Shown in pieces: positions 26,756-36,037 of a DNA stretch of 64,000 nucleotides (within the stretch, counting starts at the first letter, position 1; every line of letters begins with the position of its first letter). The position numbers were made by a program, and so were the translations under genes. The stretch lies in contig CBIHPP010000004.1 in NCBI GenBank assembly GCA_966212235.1, positions 124,001 through 188,000 on the forward strand, written 5' to 3'. Origin of the DNA: Niastella sp966212235. GTDB taxonomy: Bacteria; Bacteroidota; Bacteroidia; Chitinophagales; Chitinophagaceae. The notes beneath the pieces are model-generated. The model worked only from the letters and a program-made list of their open reading frames with translations. It was not told the origin of the DNA and ran no database searches.

Positions 26756-27343
26756 ATGAAAATACTACTACTCCTTATCTCAACCCTCATTGCCTCCGTC
26801 ACCCAGGCCCAGTTAACCGACGATGAAATTTATGATCTGAAAGGTGGCCGTGTTAAAAATGATACCAGTTACATCTACTGGCTGCCGTTTTCGCCTGGAA
26901 AGAAATTCTTTTTGGCGCAGGCGGCCAATAGCCATATGAGTCATCGGAATGAATTGTCGCTTGATTTCAAAATGAAAAAAGGCAGTCAGATCTGCGCCGC
27001 CAGGGAAGGGGTGGTTATTGAAGTTAAAAAAGACAGTGATAAAGGCGGTTTAAAAGACGAATACTTATCAGAAGGAAATCATATCATAATCCGTCATAAC
27101 GATGGAAGTATCGCCCAATACTGGCATTTGGAAAAAGACGGCGTATATGTAAAGGAAGGCGACTCCGTTCAAAAAGGACAGTTGATCGGTTCAAGTGGCA
27201 ATACCGGATATACGGCTTTCCCGCATTTGCATTTCCAGGTAAAAAATAAAGAGGGCAAACAAATCCTTACCCGCTTTTTAACCAGGAAAGGGATCATATA
27301 TTTGCGTCCCGCCAAATGGTACAGGTGTTTGCACGATCGGTAG
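26756..27343 (+). CDS. M23 family metallopeptidase
   Basis: 195 residues with a signal peptide (LLLLISTLIASVTQAQ). The lysostaphin-type domain has SHRNELSLDFKM as the first zinc-binding region, then the AAREGVVIEV strand, YWHL and the second zinc-binding motif HLHF, with the GNTGYTAFPHLH loop usual for the family. It should cut peptidoglycan cross-bridges or act as a periplasmic endopeptidase. It is short, one domain only, with no LysM or coiled-coil domain. Confidence 0.88.
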   Translation: MKILLLLISTLIASVTQAQLTDDEIYDLKGGRVKNDTSYIYWLPFSPGKKFFLAQAANSHMSHRNELSLDFKMKKGSQICAAREGVVIEVKKDSDKGGLKDEYLSEGNHIIIRHNDGSIAQYWHLEKDGVYVKEGDSVQKGQLIGSSGNTGYTAFPHLHFQVKNKEGKQILTRFLTRKGIIYLRPAKWYRCLHDR

Positions 27344-27352
27344 AAAACTATT

Positions 27353-27368
27353 TGTAATAATTATTACA
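27353..27368. promoter_or_regulatory. Perfect AT-rich palindrome
   Basis: TGTAATAATTATTACA is a perfect 16-base palindrome between the M23 and phosphatase genes, 65 bp before the phosphatase start. It could be an operator or a weak hairpin; no T-run follows. Confidence 0.35.
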
Positions 27369-27432
27369 GGTATTTTAACCCGACTTTTGTCTGACCGTAT
27401 TGATTATATTTAATTCCTTTAATAAACTTAAA

Positions 27433-27957
27433 ATGAGATCTATTCGTAATGCGATCGTATTATTGATAATGCTAAGCGGCACCTCTATATCAGCCATTGG
27501 TCAGATTCAATCGGTTACCAAAATATTTATATTGCGGCATGCCGATAAGGCCGGAGAAGACCTGTCGCCGGAAGGACAGGTGCGGGCACGTGAATTAAAG
27601 CGGGTATTAGGAGAGGCGAAAATTGATAGCATATTTTCAACCGATGTGCCCCGCACAAAACATACAGCGGAAGTATTGGCCCAGTCATTGGGATTACCCG
27701 TAATTGTTTATAACACGGAAGATGTGGTCATAAGACGTGTTTTGAAAACCTGCCAGGGTAAAAGAGTAGTTATAGTAGGTCATTCCAATACAGTAAGTTC
27801 ATTAATAACTAAATGCGGCTGTGCCCCGCCGGCTTCCAATAATCCCACCATGTCCGATAACCAGTTTGATAATCTGTTTTTGGTGCTGGTTTCAAAAAAT
27901 GTAAAAACGAAAACATGTGAGGTGATCCATATGAAATATGGCGCGGTAACACCTTAA
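27433..27957 (+). CDS. Histidine phosphatase family protein
   Basis: 174 residues from the ATG at 27433, which starts a proper signal peptide (MRSIRNAIVLLIMLSGTSIS); the frame opens earlier with a TTG at 27400. The catalytic motif is RHADKAG (family RHG), followed by FSTDVPRTKHTAE and the second histidine in VVIVGHSNTV. It is a branch 2-free, phosphoglycerate-mutase-like enzyme, here periplasmic. Two cysteines near residue 138-140 (KCGC) are unusual. The substrate is unknown. Confidence 0.86.
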   Translation: MRSIRNAIVLLIMLSGTSISAIGQIQSVTKIFILRHADKAGEDLSPEGQVRARELKRVLGEAKIDSIFSTDVPRTKHTAEVLAQSLGLPVIVYNTEDVVIRRVLKTCQGKRVVIVGHSNTVSSLITKCGCAPPASNNPTMSDNQFDNLFLVLVSKNVKTKTCEVIHMKYGAVTP

Positions 27958-28029
27958 GCGCTTTTGATAATAATATTTTAATTTATCTCATATAAATTCC
28001 TCCTATTTTGCAGCCCAAATAAGCCTACA

Positions 28030-29244
28030 ATGAATAATGCAGGATCAACATGGAGAATCTATACGGTATTATTACTGATGATAATAAGCTGTATCAGCAG
28101 CTATGCACAGGAAAAACCAGTTCGGACAAATCCGTGGACCCCTTCCGAAATCGGCGTGCTGCCGCCTTTACCCAGCCTTACCAATGGCGTTTGGTTAAAG
28201 GGGGAATTGCATCTGCACTCTCGACACAGCAAGGAATCTTCAAATAATTCCGTTGCCAAGGTCCTTGCTTTTTGCAAATTGGTGGGCATCGATTTTATCT
28301 GCATCACCGACCACGACAATCACGTGGATGGCGACGTAGCCAATAACACCTGGGCTGATCCCGAATTCAAATCTGACTCTGTTTTGTTGTTATATGGCGC
28401 CGAGTGGACAACCACCCGCGGCCATGGCAATGCCTTCTCAGCTAAGCCTTATGATCACCAACGGCTGTTTGATGTGCGTGATCAACGTGATGTTATCGTA
28501 GGCGCTGTTAAGAAAGGTCTTGGTATTCATCTGTCGGCCAACCATCCGAGCGGTAAAGATAATTTCGGATATTCCTATGATATGGTTGAATCTATTGAAG
28601 TCTGGAATTCTGCCCTCTGGTCAAAAAATGCCAATGCGATCATGATCTGGGACGATATGCTTTCATCGGGTCGTAAGCTGACCGGCAGGGGCGGGAGCGA
28701 TGCGCACCATGGCGTTCCGGATTCGCCCGACAAGGCAACGAGTAACAGTGACCAGCGTAAGTCGAAATATGTGGGAACGCCTACAAACTGGGTGTTTGCC
28801 ACTTCGCGTAATTCGCAGGCGGTCGTAGACGCACTCACCAATGGCCGGGTCAGCGTCAGCGCCAATCCCTTTGCGCCTCGCGTTGAATTTTATGCCGACC
28901 TAGATCAGAACGGTAAGCCGGACATGATGATGGGCGACAATGCAAAAGCCACTGGTAAACCCGTTAAATTCCGTGTTCAGTTATCAGGAAAATTAATAGC
29001 AGACTCATCTTATACCATTAACGTAGTGAAGAACGGCAGCAGCTTCGGTACCTACAAAGCGAATGCTAAAACGTCTTTCATTGAATTTACCGATTCACCA
29101 GCTGCATCTGGAAGATCCTATTACCGCATTACCGTTGAAGGCCCGCAAACGGCTTACCCACAGGTTCCGGAATCAATGGCATTAAGCGGTAACATGATTG
29201 CATTATCGAATCCGATCTTTTTCAATTTCGATCCCAACTTCTAG
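28030..29244 (+). CDS. CehA/McbA family metallohydrolase (PHP-like)
   Basis: 404 residues with a signal peptide (VLLLMIISCISSYAQ). The metal site shows as GELHLHSRHS (H-x-H), CITDHDNH, the acidic EWTT with RGHGNAF, ANHPSG and the late GGSDAHH, the order found in PHP-type esterases and phosphoesterases of the CehA/McbA group. The C-terminal about 130 residues form a beta-sandwich. Family members include carbaryl hydrolases, but most act on unknown esters or phosphodiesters. A strong terminator follows. Confidence 0.87.
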   Translation: MNNAGSTWRIYTVLLLMIISCISSYAQEKPVRTNPWTPSEIGVLPPLPSLTNGVWLKGELHLHSRHSKESSNNSVAKVLAFCKLVGIDFICITDHDNHVDGDVANNTWADPEFKSDSVLLLYGAEWTTTRGHGNAFSAKPYDHQRLFDVRDQRDVIVGAVKKGLGIHLSANHPSGKDNFGYSYDMVESIEVWNSALWSKNANAIMIWDDMLSSGRKLTGRGGSDAHHGVPDSPDKATSNSDQRKSKYVGTPTNWVFATSRNSQAVVDALTNGRVSVSANPFAPRVEFYADLDQNGKPDMMMGDNAKATGKPVKFRVQLSGKLIADSSYTINVVKNGSSFGTYKANAKTSFIEFTDSPAASGRSYYRITVEGPQTAYPQVPESMALSGNMIALSNPIFFNFDPNF

Positions 29245-29272
29245 GTAAAACAATAATACATATCTACATATT

Positions 29273-29319
29273 GCCGCCGGCTACAACGTTGTTTGTAAAG
29301 CCGGCGGCTTTGTTTTTAT
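29273..29319 (+). terminator. Rho-independent terminator after the metallohydrolase gene
   Basis: GCCGCCGGCT (29273-29282) and AGCCGGCGGC (29299-29308) form a perfect 10-bp GC-rich stem followed by TTTGTTTTTATA. It also argues that the downstream GH2 gene starts after this point, since the frame-opening TTG at 29271 lies at the hairpin. Confidence 0.85.
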
Positions 29320-29405
29320 ATAATATCCCCGTTCATGGTATATTGAGCGTGGTTCACATTAATGTATTTACTACATTTATAAATGAACCCAGGATGGCAA
29401 AACAT

Positions 29406-31820
29406 ATGAAAATAAATTCTACCACCACCATACTCATCCTGTTGAGTATGGTAACAATGGCACAATCCCAGCCGTTCATTCAACGCAAACAGCTTTTCGA
29501 TCATAACTGGAAATTCAATTTGGGTGATGCCCCAACGGCGAACGAAAACGATTTCGACGATAAGAACTGGCAGCATCTTGATCTGCCCCATGACTGGAGC
29601 ATAGAAGGAAAACCAGACTCCAAAAACCCAATGGGCGGCGCTGGCGGTTACTTCCCGGCAGGCATGGGCTGGTACCGCAAAACATTCAAAGCACCTGTTA
29701 CCTGGAAGGGCAAACACGTCTCCATTTATTTTGAAGGCGTTTACATGAATTCCGAGGTCTTTCTAAATGGTAAATCGCTGGGTGTTTATCCTTACGGTTA
29801 TTCTTCGTTCAGGTACGACCTTACGCCGTACCTCAATTTCAATAAGGAAAATGTACTTTCCGTTCGGGTCGATAATGCTCAGCAAATAAACTGCCGCTGG
29901 TACAGCGGTTCCGGGATCTATCGACATACCTGGTTAATTGTCACGGACCCCATACATATTGCTCATTGGGGTGTAGGCATCACCACACCGGAGGTGTCTG
30001 CTGAAAAAGCAATCGTACAGATAAAAACAATTGTAAAGAACGAAACAGATCAGCCGCAAATCATACAACTCAAAACGCAGGTTTTGAGCACCACTAACAC
30101 CAGGGCAGGGGAGAACCTGGTACAGGTTTCACTGCCGGCAAATAGTGAAAAAGAAATAGCGCAGGTCATTTCCATACAAAAACCCATGTTATGGTCGCCG
30201 CAAACGCCCCATCTATACCAGGCCCGTGTACAGGTGTTAAAAGGGAAGACATTATTGGATGATACCAAAACAGCCTTTGGGGTACGCTCAATAAAATTCA
30301 CCCCCGAAAATGGTTTTCAGCTGAATGGTAAAACGGTGAAAATAAACGGCGGCTGTGTGCATCACGACAATGGTTGTTTAGGCGCTGCTGCTTATGACCG
30401 GGCCGAAGAACGCCGGGTGCAACTGCTTAAACAGGCAGGCTTTAATGCGATCAGAACTTCTCACAACCCGCCATCCGAAGCTTTTTTAAATGCTTGCGAC
30501 CAATTGGGTATGCTGGTCATAGATGAATCATTCGATGGTTGGGAAGAACAAAAAAACAAATACGATTATGCCCTGTATTTTAAAGACTGGTGGCAACGCG
30601 ATACCGAAGCCATGGTATTACGCGATCGTAATCATCCGTCCATTATTATCTGGAGTATCGGTAACGAAGTATTGGAAAGAAAGAAACCCCGCGCCATTGA
30701 AATCGCCAATATGCTTGCCGGGTGTATTCGCAAAATTGATGCAACACGTCCCGTTACTTCAGCTATGACAACCTGGGATAAAGACTGGGAAATATTCGAT
30801 TCGCTTTTTGCAGCACATGATATTGGCGGTTATAATTATCAATTACATCGTGCCGCTTCAGATCACAACCGGGTGCCATCCCGAATAATTGTTCAAACAG
30901 AATCGTATCCACGAGATGCTTTTGCCAATTGGAAACTGGTTCAAAATAATAATTACATCATCGGGGATTTTGTTTGGACTGCCCTCGATTATCTGGGTGA
31001 ATCGGGTATTGGCCGCTGGTACTATACCGGTGAAACACCCGGCGAACATTGGGAACGGGACCTGTATCCCTGGCATGGCGCATACTGCGGCGATGTCGAT
31101 CTAATTGGCTGGCGGAAACCCATCTCGCACTATCGAAGCATGTTGTATAATAACAACGAAAAATTGTATCTGGCCGTACGCGAACCCAATCCGGCCCCGC
31201 TTGAGATCAAAGAGACCATGTGGTCTGTTTGGCCTACCTGGGAAAGCTGGACATGGCCGGGCCATGAAGGAAAAAATATACAGGTTGAAGTGTATTCAAA
31301 ATATCCCAAAGTGAGGCTTTACCTGGATAAAAAATTGATTGGCGAACAGGCTACAACGGAGGACCAACAGTTTAAAGCTAGTTTTACGCTGCCATATGCG
31401 CCTGGCCTGTTACAGGCTGTTGGTGTAGCAGATAATAAAGAAATAGAAACAAGAGCATTGAAGACAGCTGGTAACGCTGCCAGCATAAAACTAAAGGCAG
31501 ACCGTACAAAGCTGTCGGCCAACAGACAGGACCTGTCTTTCATTACTGTTGAAATAACCGATGCAGCAGGAAACCTGAAGCCGAATGCAGAAAATCAGTT
31601 ACAGTTTCGTATTGACGGCCCTGGCGTGATTGCGGGCCTGGATAATGCCAATCTAAAAGACACAACTCAATATATTGGTACTAAACGTACAACCTGGCAT
31701 GGACGTGCGCTCGTTGTAATTAAAAGTACGCAACATGCCGGTGATATTAAACTCACCGTGCATTCACCAGGATTAACGGGTGCGAGTATGATCATTAAGG
31801 CAACAGCGCTTCCCGACTAA
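29406..31820 (+). CDS. GH2 beta-galactosidase-like glycoside hydrolase
   Basis: 804 residues from the ATG at 29406, which begins the signal peptide (MKINSTTTILILLSMVTMAQ); an ATG at 29394 is also possible. Domains: sugar-binding jelly roll (about 25-175, with GMGWYRKTF), immunoglobulin-like (180-285), catalytic barrel (290-590) and C-terminal beta domains including one resembling DUF4982. Catalytic residues are E421 in WSIGNEV and E499 in VQTESYPRD; HHDNGCLGAA and RTSHNPPSEAFL are typical of Bacteroidota GH2. It acts in the periplasm or at the surface on beta-galactosides or related hemicellulose side chains. The sensor kinase gene follows 11 bp later. Confidence 0.92.
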   Translation: MKINSTTTILILLSMVTMAQSQPFIQRKQLFDHNWKFNLGDAPTANENDFDDKNWQHLDLPHDWSIEGKPDSKNPMGGAGGYFPAGMGWYRKTFKAPVTWKGKHVSIYFEGVYMNSEVFLNGKSLGVYPYGYSSFRYDLTPYLNFNKENVLSVRVDNAQQINCRWYSGSGIYRHTWLIVTDPIHIAHWGVGITTPEVSAEKAIVQIKTIVKNETDQPQIIQLKTQVLSTTNTRAGENLVQVSLPANSEKEIAQVISIQKPMLWSPQTPHLYQARVQVLKGKTLLDDTKTAFGVRSIKFTPENGFQLNGKTVKINGGCVHHDNGCLGAAAYDRAEERRVQLLKQAGFNAIRTSHNPPSEAFLNACDQLGMLVIDESFDGWEEQKNKYDYALYFKDWWQRDTEAMVLRDRNHPSIIIWSIGNEVLERKKPRAIEIANMLAGCIRKIDATRPVTSAMTTWDKDWEIFDSLFAAHDIGGYNYQLHRAASDHNRVPSRIIVQTESYPRDAFANWKLVQNNNYIIGDFVWTALDYLGESGIGRWYYTGETPGEHWERDLYPWHGAYCGDVDLIGWRKPISHYRSMLYNNNEKLYLAVREPNPAPLEIKETMWSVWPTWESWTWPGHEGKNIQVEVYSKYPKVRLYLDKKLIGEQATTEDQQFKASFTLPYAPGLLQAVGVADNKEIETRALKTAGNAASIKLKADRTKLSANRQDLSFITVEITDAAGNLKPNAENQLQFRIDGPGVIAGLDNANLKDTTQYIGTKRTTWHGRALVVIKSTQHAGDIKLTVHSPGLTGASMIIKATALPD

Positions 31821-31831
31821 CACTTTAAAAA

Positions 31832-34800
31832 ATGCCCTACCCCTTACGAACCCTAATACTATGCTCATTCTGCTTATTGCTTTTTCTGCACGCGCAGGAA
31901 CAGACAAGTCTGCCCGGGTATAGCGTTATCAATTACAACAGTGATAACGCCCTTCCTCAGAACAGTATTAACGATATGGCATTCGACCCAAACGGGTTTC
32001 TGTGGCTGGCTACCGAAATGGGTATGGTTCGGTTTGACGGGCAGCATTTCCGGGAATATAATATGGCCAACTCACCCGCCTTATATACCAACAGGTGTTT
32101 TCTGGTGAATGCCGTGAAGGGACAAATACTTATGGAACCCGGTTTCGCCAATCACCGGATCCTGACAGTAACAGCCGATTACCGGATAATAGCTGACAGC
32201 CTCCTTTCTGCCAATCGCTATCAATGCAACCGGTGGAGCAACTGTATATTTTATTATGATAACATCTATAAAAAGTGGGGACACGATTCAACTGCCTTCA
32301 GGGGATTGTTAAACAAACTCGATCTCAATGGCGACCTGGTAACGGAGAATGAAAGACAGGCTTATGTAAGAAAAGATTCCAGCTGTTACTACCTCAATGA
32401 TAATACGGCCGATGTACATCAACTGACCGAAATGGATGGCCATGCGCTAAAGATCCAGTTCATGGTGGGTGATTTTTTTTTCTATGTTGACCGGCAAAAC
32501 CGCTTCTACACTTACAGGCAGGGGCGTTGGCAAAAGAACATCAACTGCAGCGACCAGCTCAAAGAAATTTTTAGCCAGGCTGAATCGGGGGCATACCCAA
32601 GTCAGTATACGGTAAATGCCATAAGAGATACCAGCAACACCTTCCTTGTTTACAAAGGAAATATCCTGTTGCTACATGTCAGAAACGGATTGCTTGATTT
32701 TGATGTGCTGGCGCCCAATACGGCCATTAAAAATATCAACTGCCTGATATACGATGAAGTTTATCGCACTTTATATATAGGTACAGCAACAAGTGGTTTA
32801 TACATTCTTAAAAAACACGAATTCGAACGGCTTTTTTTTACCAGCGACCACTATGCGATCAACAGCCTGTATGCACAGCTGGAAATAGGAGATGGGCGAA
32901 TACTCACTTCCTCCGGTATTCTCAGGCGTCATAGCGGGGTGAATATTCCTTCGCCGGGCTTATACGACCGGCCCGCCCTGCTGCGCTCATCTGATGGCTA
33001 TATCTGGTATTCCAACTATGACTCCTTAAAAAAAATAGATACCGGTCTGCGAAATCCCGTTACCGTTCAATATCTCGGCGGCTGGTTGATGGCGATCATC
33101 GAAGCCGGAAATAAAGACATCCTGTATTGCACGATGAATAAATTATTCCGCCGGAAGGGAAACGATGTTACTATTTTACTGGATAAGCCTGCATTGATGC
33201 AGGGCGCAGAGATCCAGGTGATCCGCGAAATATACCCAAACGATCTGTGGATCGGCACATCATCGGGTTTATTCTCCTATAACCTGGTAACAGGTACACT
33301 TCGCCGTTTGCCGCAATTGGAAAAAGCATCCGTACGGGCCATTTTTAAAGCCAGCGATGGCTCTATATGGATCGGCACTTATGGACGGGGCTTTTATAAG
33401 TACGATCAGGGACGCTTCCTCAAAATGCCAATAGATCACGGGAACAACCTGGCCACCGTACATTGTATTATGGAAGATAACCGGGGTAATTTCTGGTTGC
33501 CCACGAACAAAGGATTATACAGGGTAACAAAAAAAGAACTGGACCGTTATGCTTCCAACTATAAAGAAAACGTCTTTTATTATTTCTTCGACAAGAGTTC
33601 CGGGTTTACCAGTAATGAATTCAATGGTGGATGCACTCCCTGCGGCATTGTTATGCGGGATGGTCATTTCTCCCTGCCTTCCCTGGATGGGTTGATACAA
33701 TTCAATCCGGACAGTATTTCTTTTGAACCACCCGATCATCCCATATTTATCGACCGCATGACTGTGGACGAGAAACAGGTGTCGATCAGTGATCATTTTA
33801 AGCAACGGCAAGATGCTGGCCCGTTGGTGTTTGTCGTCGCTTCTCCTTATTTTGGCAACCCGGCCAATCTGCACCTCGAATATTCCATACCGCAGCTGGA
33901 CAACAAATGGCGCCCCATGAATAATGACGGCAAGCTGGTATTGACAGGGTTGCACAAAGGCCGGTATACACTTATAATCAGGAAGCCGGCGAATAATGGA
34001 CAGTATAGCTATAAGACGGTGCAATGGACCATATTGCCGTACTGGTATGAGACGATCTGGTTCCTACTTCTTATCGCGCTTGTTGCTATCAGTACCCTTT
34101 TCTTTATTTTCTGGTTTCGGTATGCACGCGCCATAAAAAGGGCGGAACAGCTGGAACAAAAAGTTGCAGAAAGAACACAGGCGCTCTCTGCAAGCAACCG
34201 GGTAAAGGAGAAAATGATCGCCGTTATCCTGCACGATCTGCGTTCACCGTTACGCTTTCTGCATATGATGGCAGTGCATATTTATGAGAATTACCAAAGG
34301 GCATCCCCACCGGAGTTAGGCGATATGTTGTTGAAGTTCAGAAATGCAACCCATGACCTGAACGGGTTTACACAGGACTTTCTGGTGTGGACAAATGCAC
34401 AGAAAGAAGGATTTGTTATTCGCCAGGAAAAAATAATCCTTCGTGAGATCGTTGGGGAAATTGTTTCGTTGTATGAGCCGGCCGCTGATATGCATAACAA
34501 TACCGTATTGAACCTGGTTCCACCGGAGGTAACGCTGGTGTCAGATGCCAATATCTTAAAGCTGATCATTCGCAACCTGGCAGACAATGCCAGTAAGTAC
34601 ACGGTCAATGGGGAAATAAAGCTGGAAGCCATACAGCATGCGGCTGCCGTTCGCATTATTATCACCGATACCGGGAAGGCCATGAACAAAAAGCTGGTCA
34701 ATGAGATCCTTAGCAAGACGTATCAGACGGATAATGACAACCACGGCTTTGGGTACAAGATCATCCTGGAATTATTAGCCAAAATACATGGAGAACTGGA

Positions 34801-34864
34801 TATAACGACCGCAGGGGAAACCGGTAACAAAATAACGCTGACTTTCAGAACCGGCCCGGTATAA
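31832..34864 (+). CDS. Two-component propeller sensor histidine kinase
   Basis: 1010 residues. Signal peptide, then Reg_prop propeller blades (DPNGFLWLATEMGMVRFDG, ASDGSIWIGTYGRGFYKYDQ, DNRGNFWLPTNKGLYRVT) up to about 620, a Y_Y_Y domain (about 640-730), one membrane helix near 742-765 and a cytoplasmic kinase. The H-box is ILHDLRSP with H801; the N-box (LADNASKYT) and the ATPase G boxes (TDTGKAM, GFGYKIILELLAKIHGE) are present. Unlike HTCS hybrids it has no receiver or AraC domain, so it needs a partner; the NarL-type regulator directly downstream on the opposite strand is the obvious candidate. The operon with GH2 implies sensing of a glycan fragment. Confidence 0.92.
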   Translation: MPYPLRTLILCSFCLLLFLHAQEQTSLPGYSVINYNSDNALPQNSINDMAFDPNGFLWLATEMGMVRFDGQHFREYNMANSPALYTNRCFLVNAVKGQILMEPGFANHRILTVTADYRIIADSLLSANRYQCNRWSNCIFYYDNIYKKWGHDSTAFRGLLNKLDLNGDLVTENERQAYVRKDSSCYYLNDNTADVHQLTEMDGHALKIQFMVGDFFFYVDRQNRFYTYRQGRWQKNINCSDQLKEIFSQAESGAYPSQYTVNAIRDTSNTFLVYKGNILLLHVRNGLLDFDVLAPNTAIKNINCLIYDEVYRTLYIGTATSGLYILKKHEFERLFFTSDHYAINSLYAQLEIGDGRILTSSGILRRHSGVNIPSPGLYDRPALLRSSDGYIWYSNYDSLKKIDTGLRNPVTVQYLGGWLMAIIEAGNKDILYCTMNKLFRRKGNDVTILLDKPALMQGAEIQVIREIYPNDLWIGTSSGLFSYNLVTGTLRRLPQLEKASVRAIFKASDGSIWIGTYGRGFYKYDQGRFLKMPIDHGNNLATVHCIMEDNRGNFWLPTNKGLYRVTKKELDRYASNYKENVFYYFFDKSSGFTSNEFNGGCTPCGIVMRDGHFSLPSLDGLIQFNPDSISFEPPDHPIFIDRMTVDEKQVSISDHFKQRQDAGPLVFVVASPYFGNPANLHLEYSIPQLDNKWRPMNNDGKLVLTGLHKGRYTLIIRKPANNGQYSYKTVQWTILPYWYETIWFLLLIALVAISTLFFIFWFRYARAIKRAEQLEQKVAERTQALSASNRVKEKMIAVILHDLRSPLRFLHMMAVHIYENYQRASPPELGDMLLKFRNATHDLNGFTQDFLVWTNAQKEGFVIRQEKIILREIVGEIVSLYEPAADMHNNTVLNLVPPEVTLVSDANILKLIIRNLADNASKYTVNGEIKLEAIQHAAAVRIIITDTGKAMNKKLVNEILSKTYQTDNDNHGFGYKIILELLAKIHGELDITTAGETGNKITLTFRTGPV

Positions 34865-34880
34865 AAGAAAAATCAAATGA

Positions 34881-35501
34881 TCAGGCAATATCAAACTGCT
34901 TAACAACCTGGGTGAGTTCAACGACGTTGTTAACTTTCAATTTTTGCAGTATTCGGGCTTTATGCGTGCTAACGGTAGAGATATGTATGGATAATATATC
35001 GGCAATCTCCGACACATTTTTGCCGCCCACCAGGTGTGTCATCACTTCGAGCTCGCGGGCAGACAGGGTTTCAAATGAAGGGCCTTCATTTCCTTCGCAG
35101 GCCAGGGCCTCCTGCAATTTGGCGCTCATATATTTCCTGTTATTCATGACACTGACAATAGCCTTACGTAATTCCAAAGCATCGGCTTCCTTATTAATAA
35201 ATCCCATTACACCCAGTTGCAGGAACCGCTTTGCATAAATTTCTTCGCTGTTCATGCTTACGATCAGCACTTTCACCTGGGGCTGAAGCGTGAATATGTT
35301 TTTCAACAAACTAACGGAGTCGGTGTTGGGCATGGAAATATCCATAACAACAAGATCGTATTCGGTGGATTGGATCCTCTTCCAGGCACTGTCACCATCG
35401 CTGCATTCATCTATCTGTACGCTTATATACTCTGATCTTATAAGAAAAGACAGTCCTGTTCTTACAATACTGTGATCGTCGGCAATTAAAATTTTTTTCA
35501 A
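34881..35501 (-). CDS. NarL/LuxR-type response regulator
   Basis: 206 residues: receiver domain (KKILIADDHS, phospho-acceptor D54 in VVMDISMPN, VLIVSMNS, GFINKEAD) and a LuxR HTH (LSARELEVMTHLVGGKNVSE, HISTVSTHKARILQKL). The only start that keeps the first receiver strand is a TTG at 35501, so translation initiates at a non-ATG codon. It converges on the propeller kinase gene with 16 bp between stops and is the likely cognate regulator. Confidence 0.92.
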   Translation of the reverse strand: MKKILIADDHSIVRTGLSFLIRSEYISVQIDECSDGDSAWKRIQSTEYDLVVMDISMPNTDSVSLLKNIFTLQPQVKVLIVSMNSEEIYAKRFLQLGVMGFINKEADALELRKAIVSVMNNRKYMSAKLQEALACEGNEGPSFETLSARELEVMTHLVGGKNVSEIADILSIHISTVSTHKARILQKLKVNNVVELTQVVKQFDIA

Positions 35502-35873
35502 TGGGTGGGTATATAGAATTAAAATAATGTATATCTATTGATTACGCATAGAAACATTACAATAATAGCAAATGTTAGCTGAAGGAAGAAGCAGGTTCCA
35601 CATTATTTTGCGGTTCGCCTATTTCCAATTATTACTACTTCATATATAAGAAATAATCGGCTACTTGCACTCTGAAAGTGTTTACAACCTGCTTGCTCTT
35701 ACGTTATTATATTGAATATAAAGCATTGATGCCTATGTACTGTAATCCTATGTAATAGTATGTTTAAATCCAATATCCTGCTTTAGTGTGATAGGTTAAA
35801 CACCCAAAGACCCGTTCGGACTGAGCGGGTTTTTGCTTACTTTTTCAGCATTTAATTCAACAATTCGTACCCC
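35502..35873. other. Intergenic stretch with an orphan terminator
   Basis: About 370 bp with no gene seen. A hairpin with an eight-base stem (ACCCGTTC with GAGCGGGT, one G-T pair) followed by TTTTTG lies at 35810-35836. Nothing in the plus direction immediately before it is a known gene, so a small transcript between about 35640 and 35836 is possible. Confidence 0.5.
35810..35836 (+). terminator. Orphan rho-independent terminator
   Basis: ACCCGTTC, loop GGACT, GAGCGGGT, then TTTTTG. It reads on the plus strand, where the nearest upstream genes are on the minus strand. It may end a short non-coding RNA. Confidence 0.6.
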
Positions 35874-36032
35874 ATGAAAAAATTTTTCCATGTATATGGA
35901 ACCTCATTATTTATTCTTTGTATTCCATTCCAGGTTATCATTACGTTTTTGACGTTCCTGTTACTGACAACCCGTGGCCCTGGGAATGTTAACGCAAAGG
36001 CGAAGACCATAACTACATTGACGAACAGGTAG
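35874..36032 (+). CDS. Possible small membrane protein (52 residues)
   Basis: An ATG at 35874 opens a 52-codon frame that begins MKKFFHVYGTSLFILCIPFQ, followed by a second hydrophobic run (VIITFLTFLLLTT) and a basic tail. The start and hydrophobic core are typical of a small exported or membrane protein. It converges on the receptor gene at 36038 with five bases between stops. There is no homology evidence, so this is a weak call. Confidence 0.35.
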   Translation: MKKFFHVYGTSLFILCIPFQVIITFLTFLLLTTRGPGNVNAKAKTITTLTNR

Positions 36033-36037
36033 GTGCC

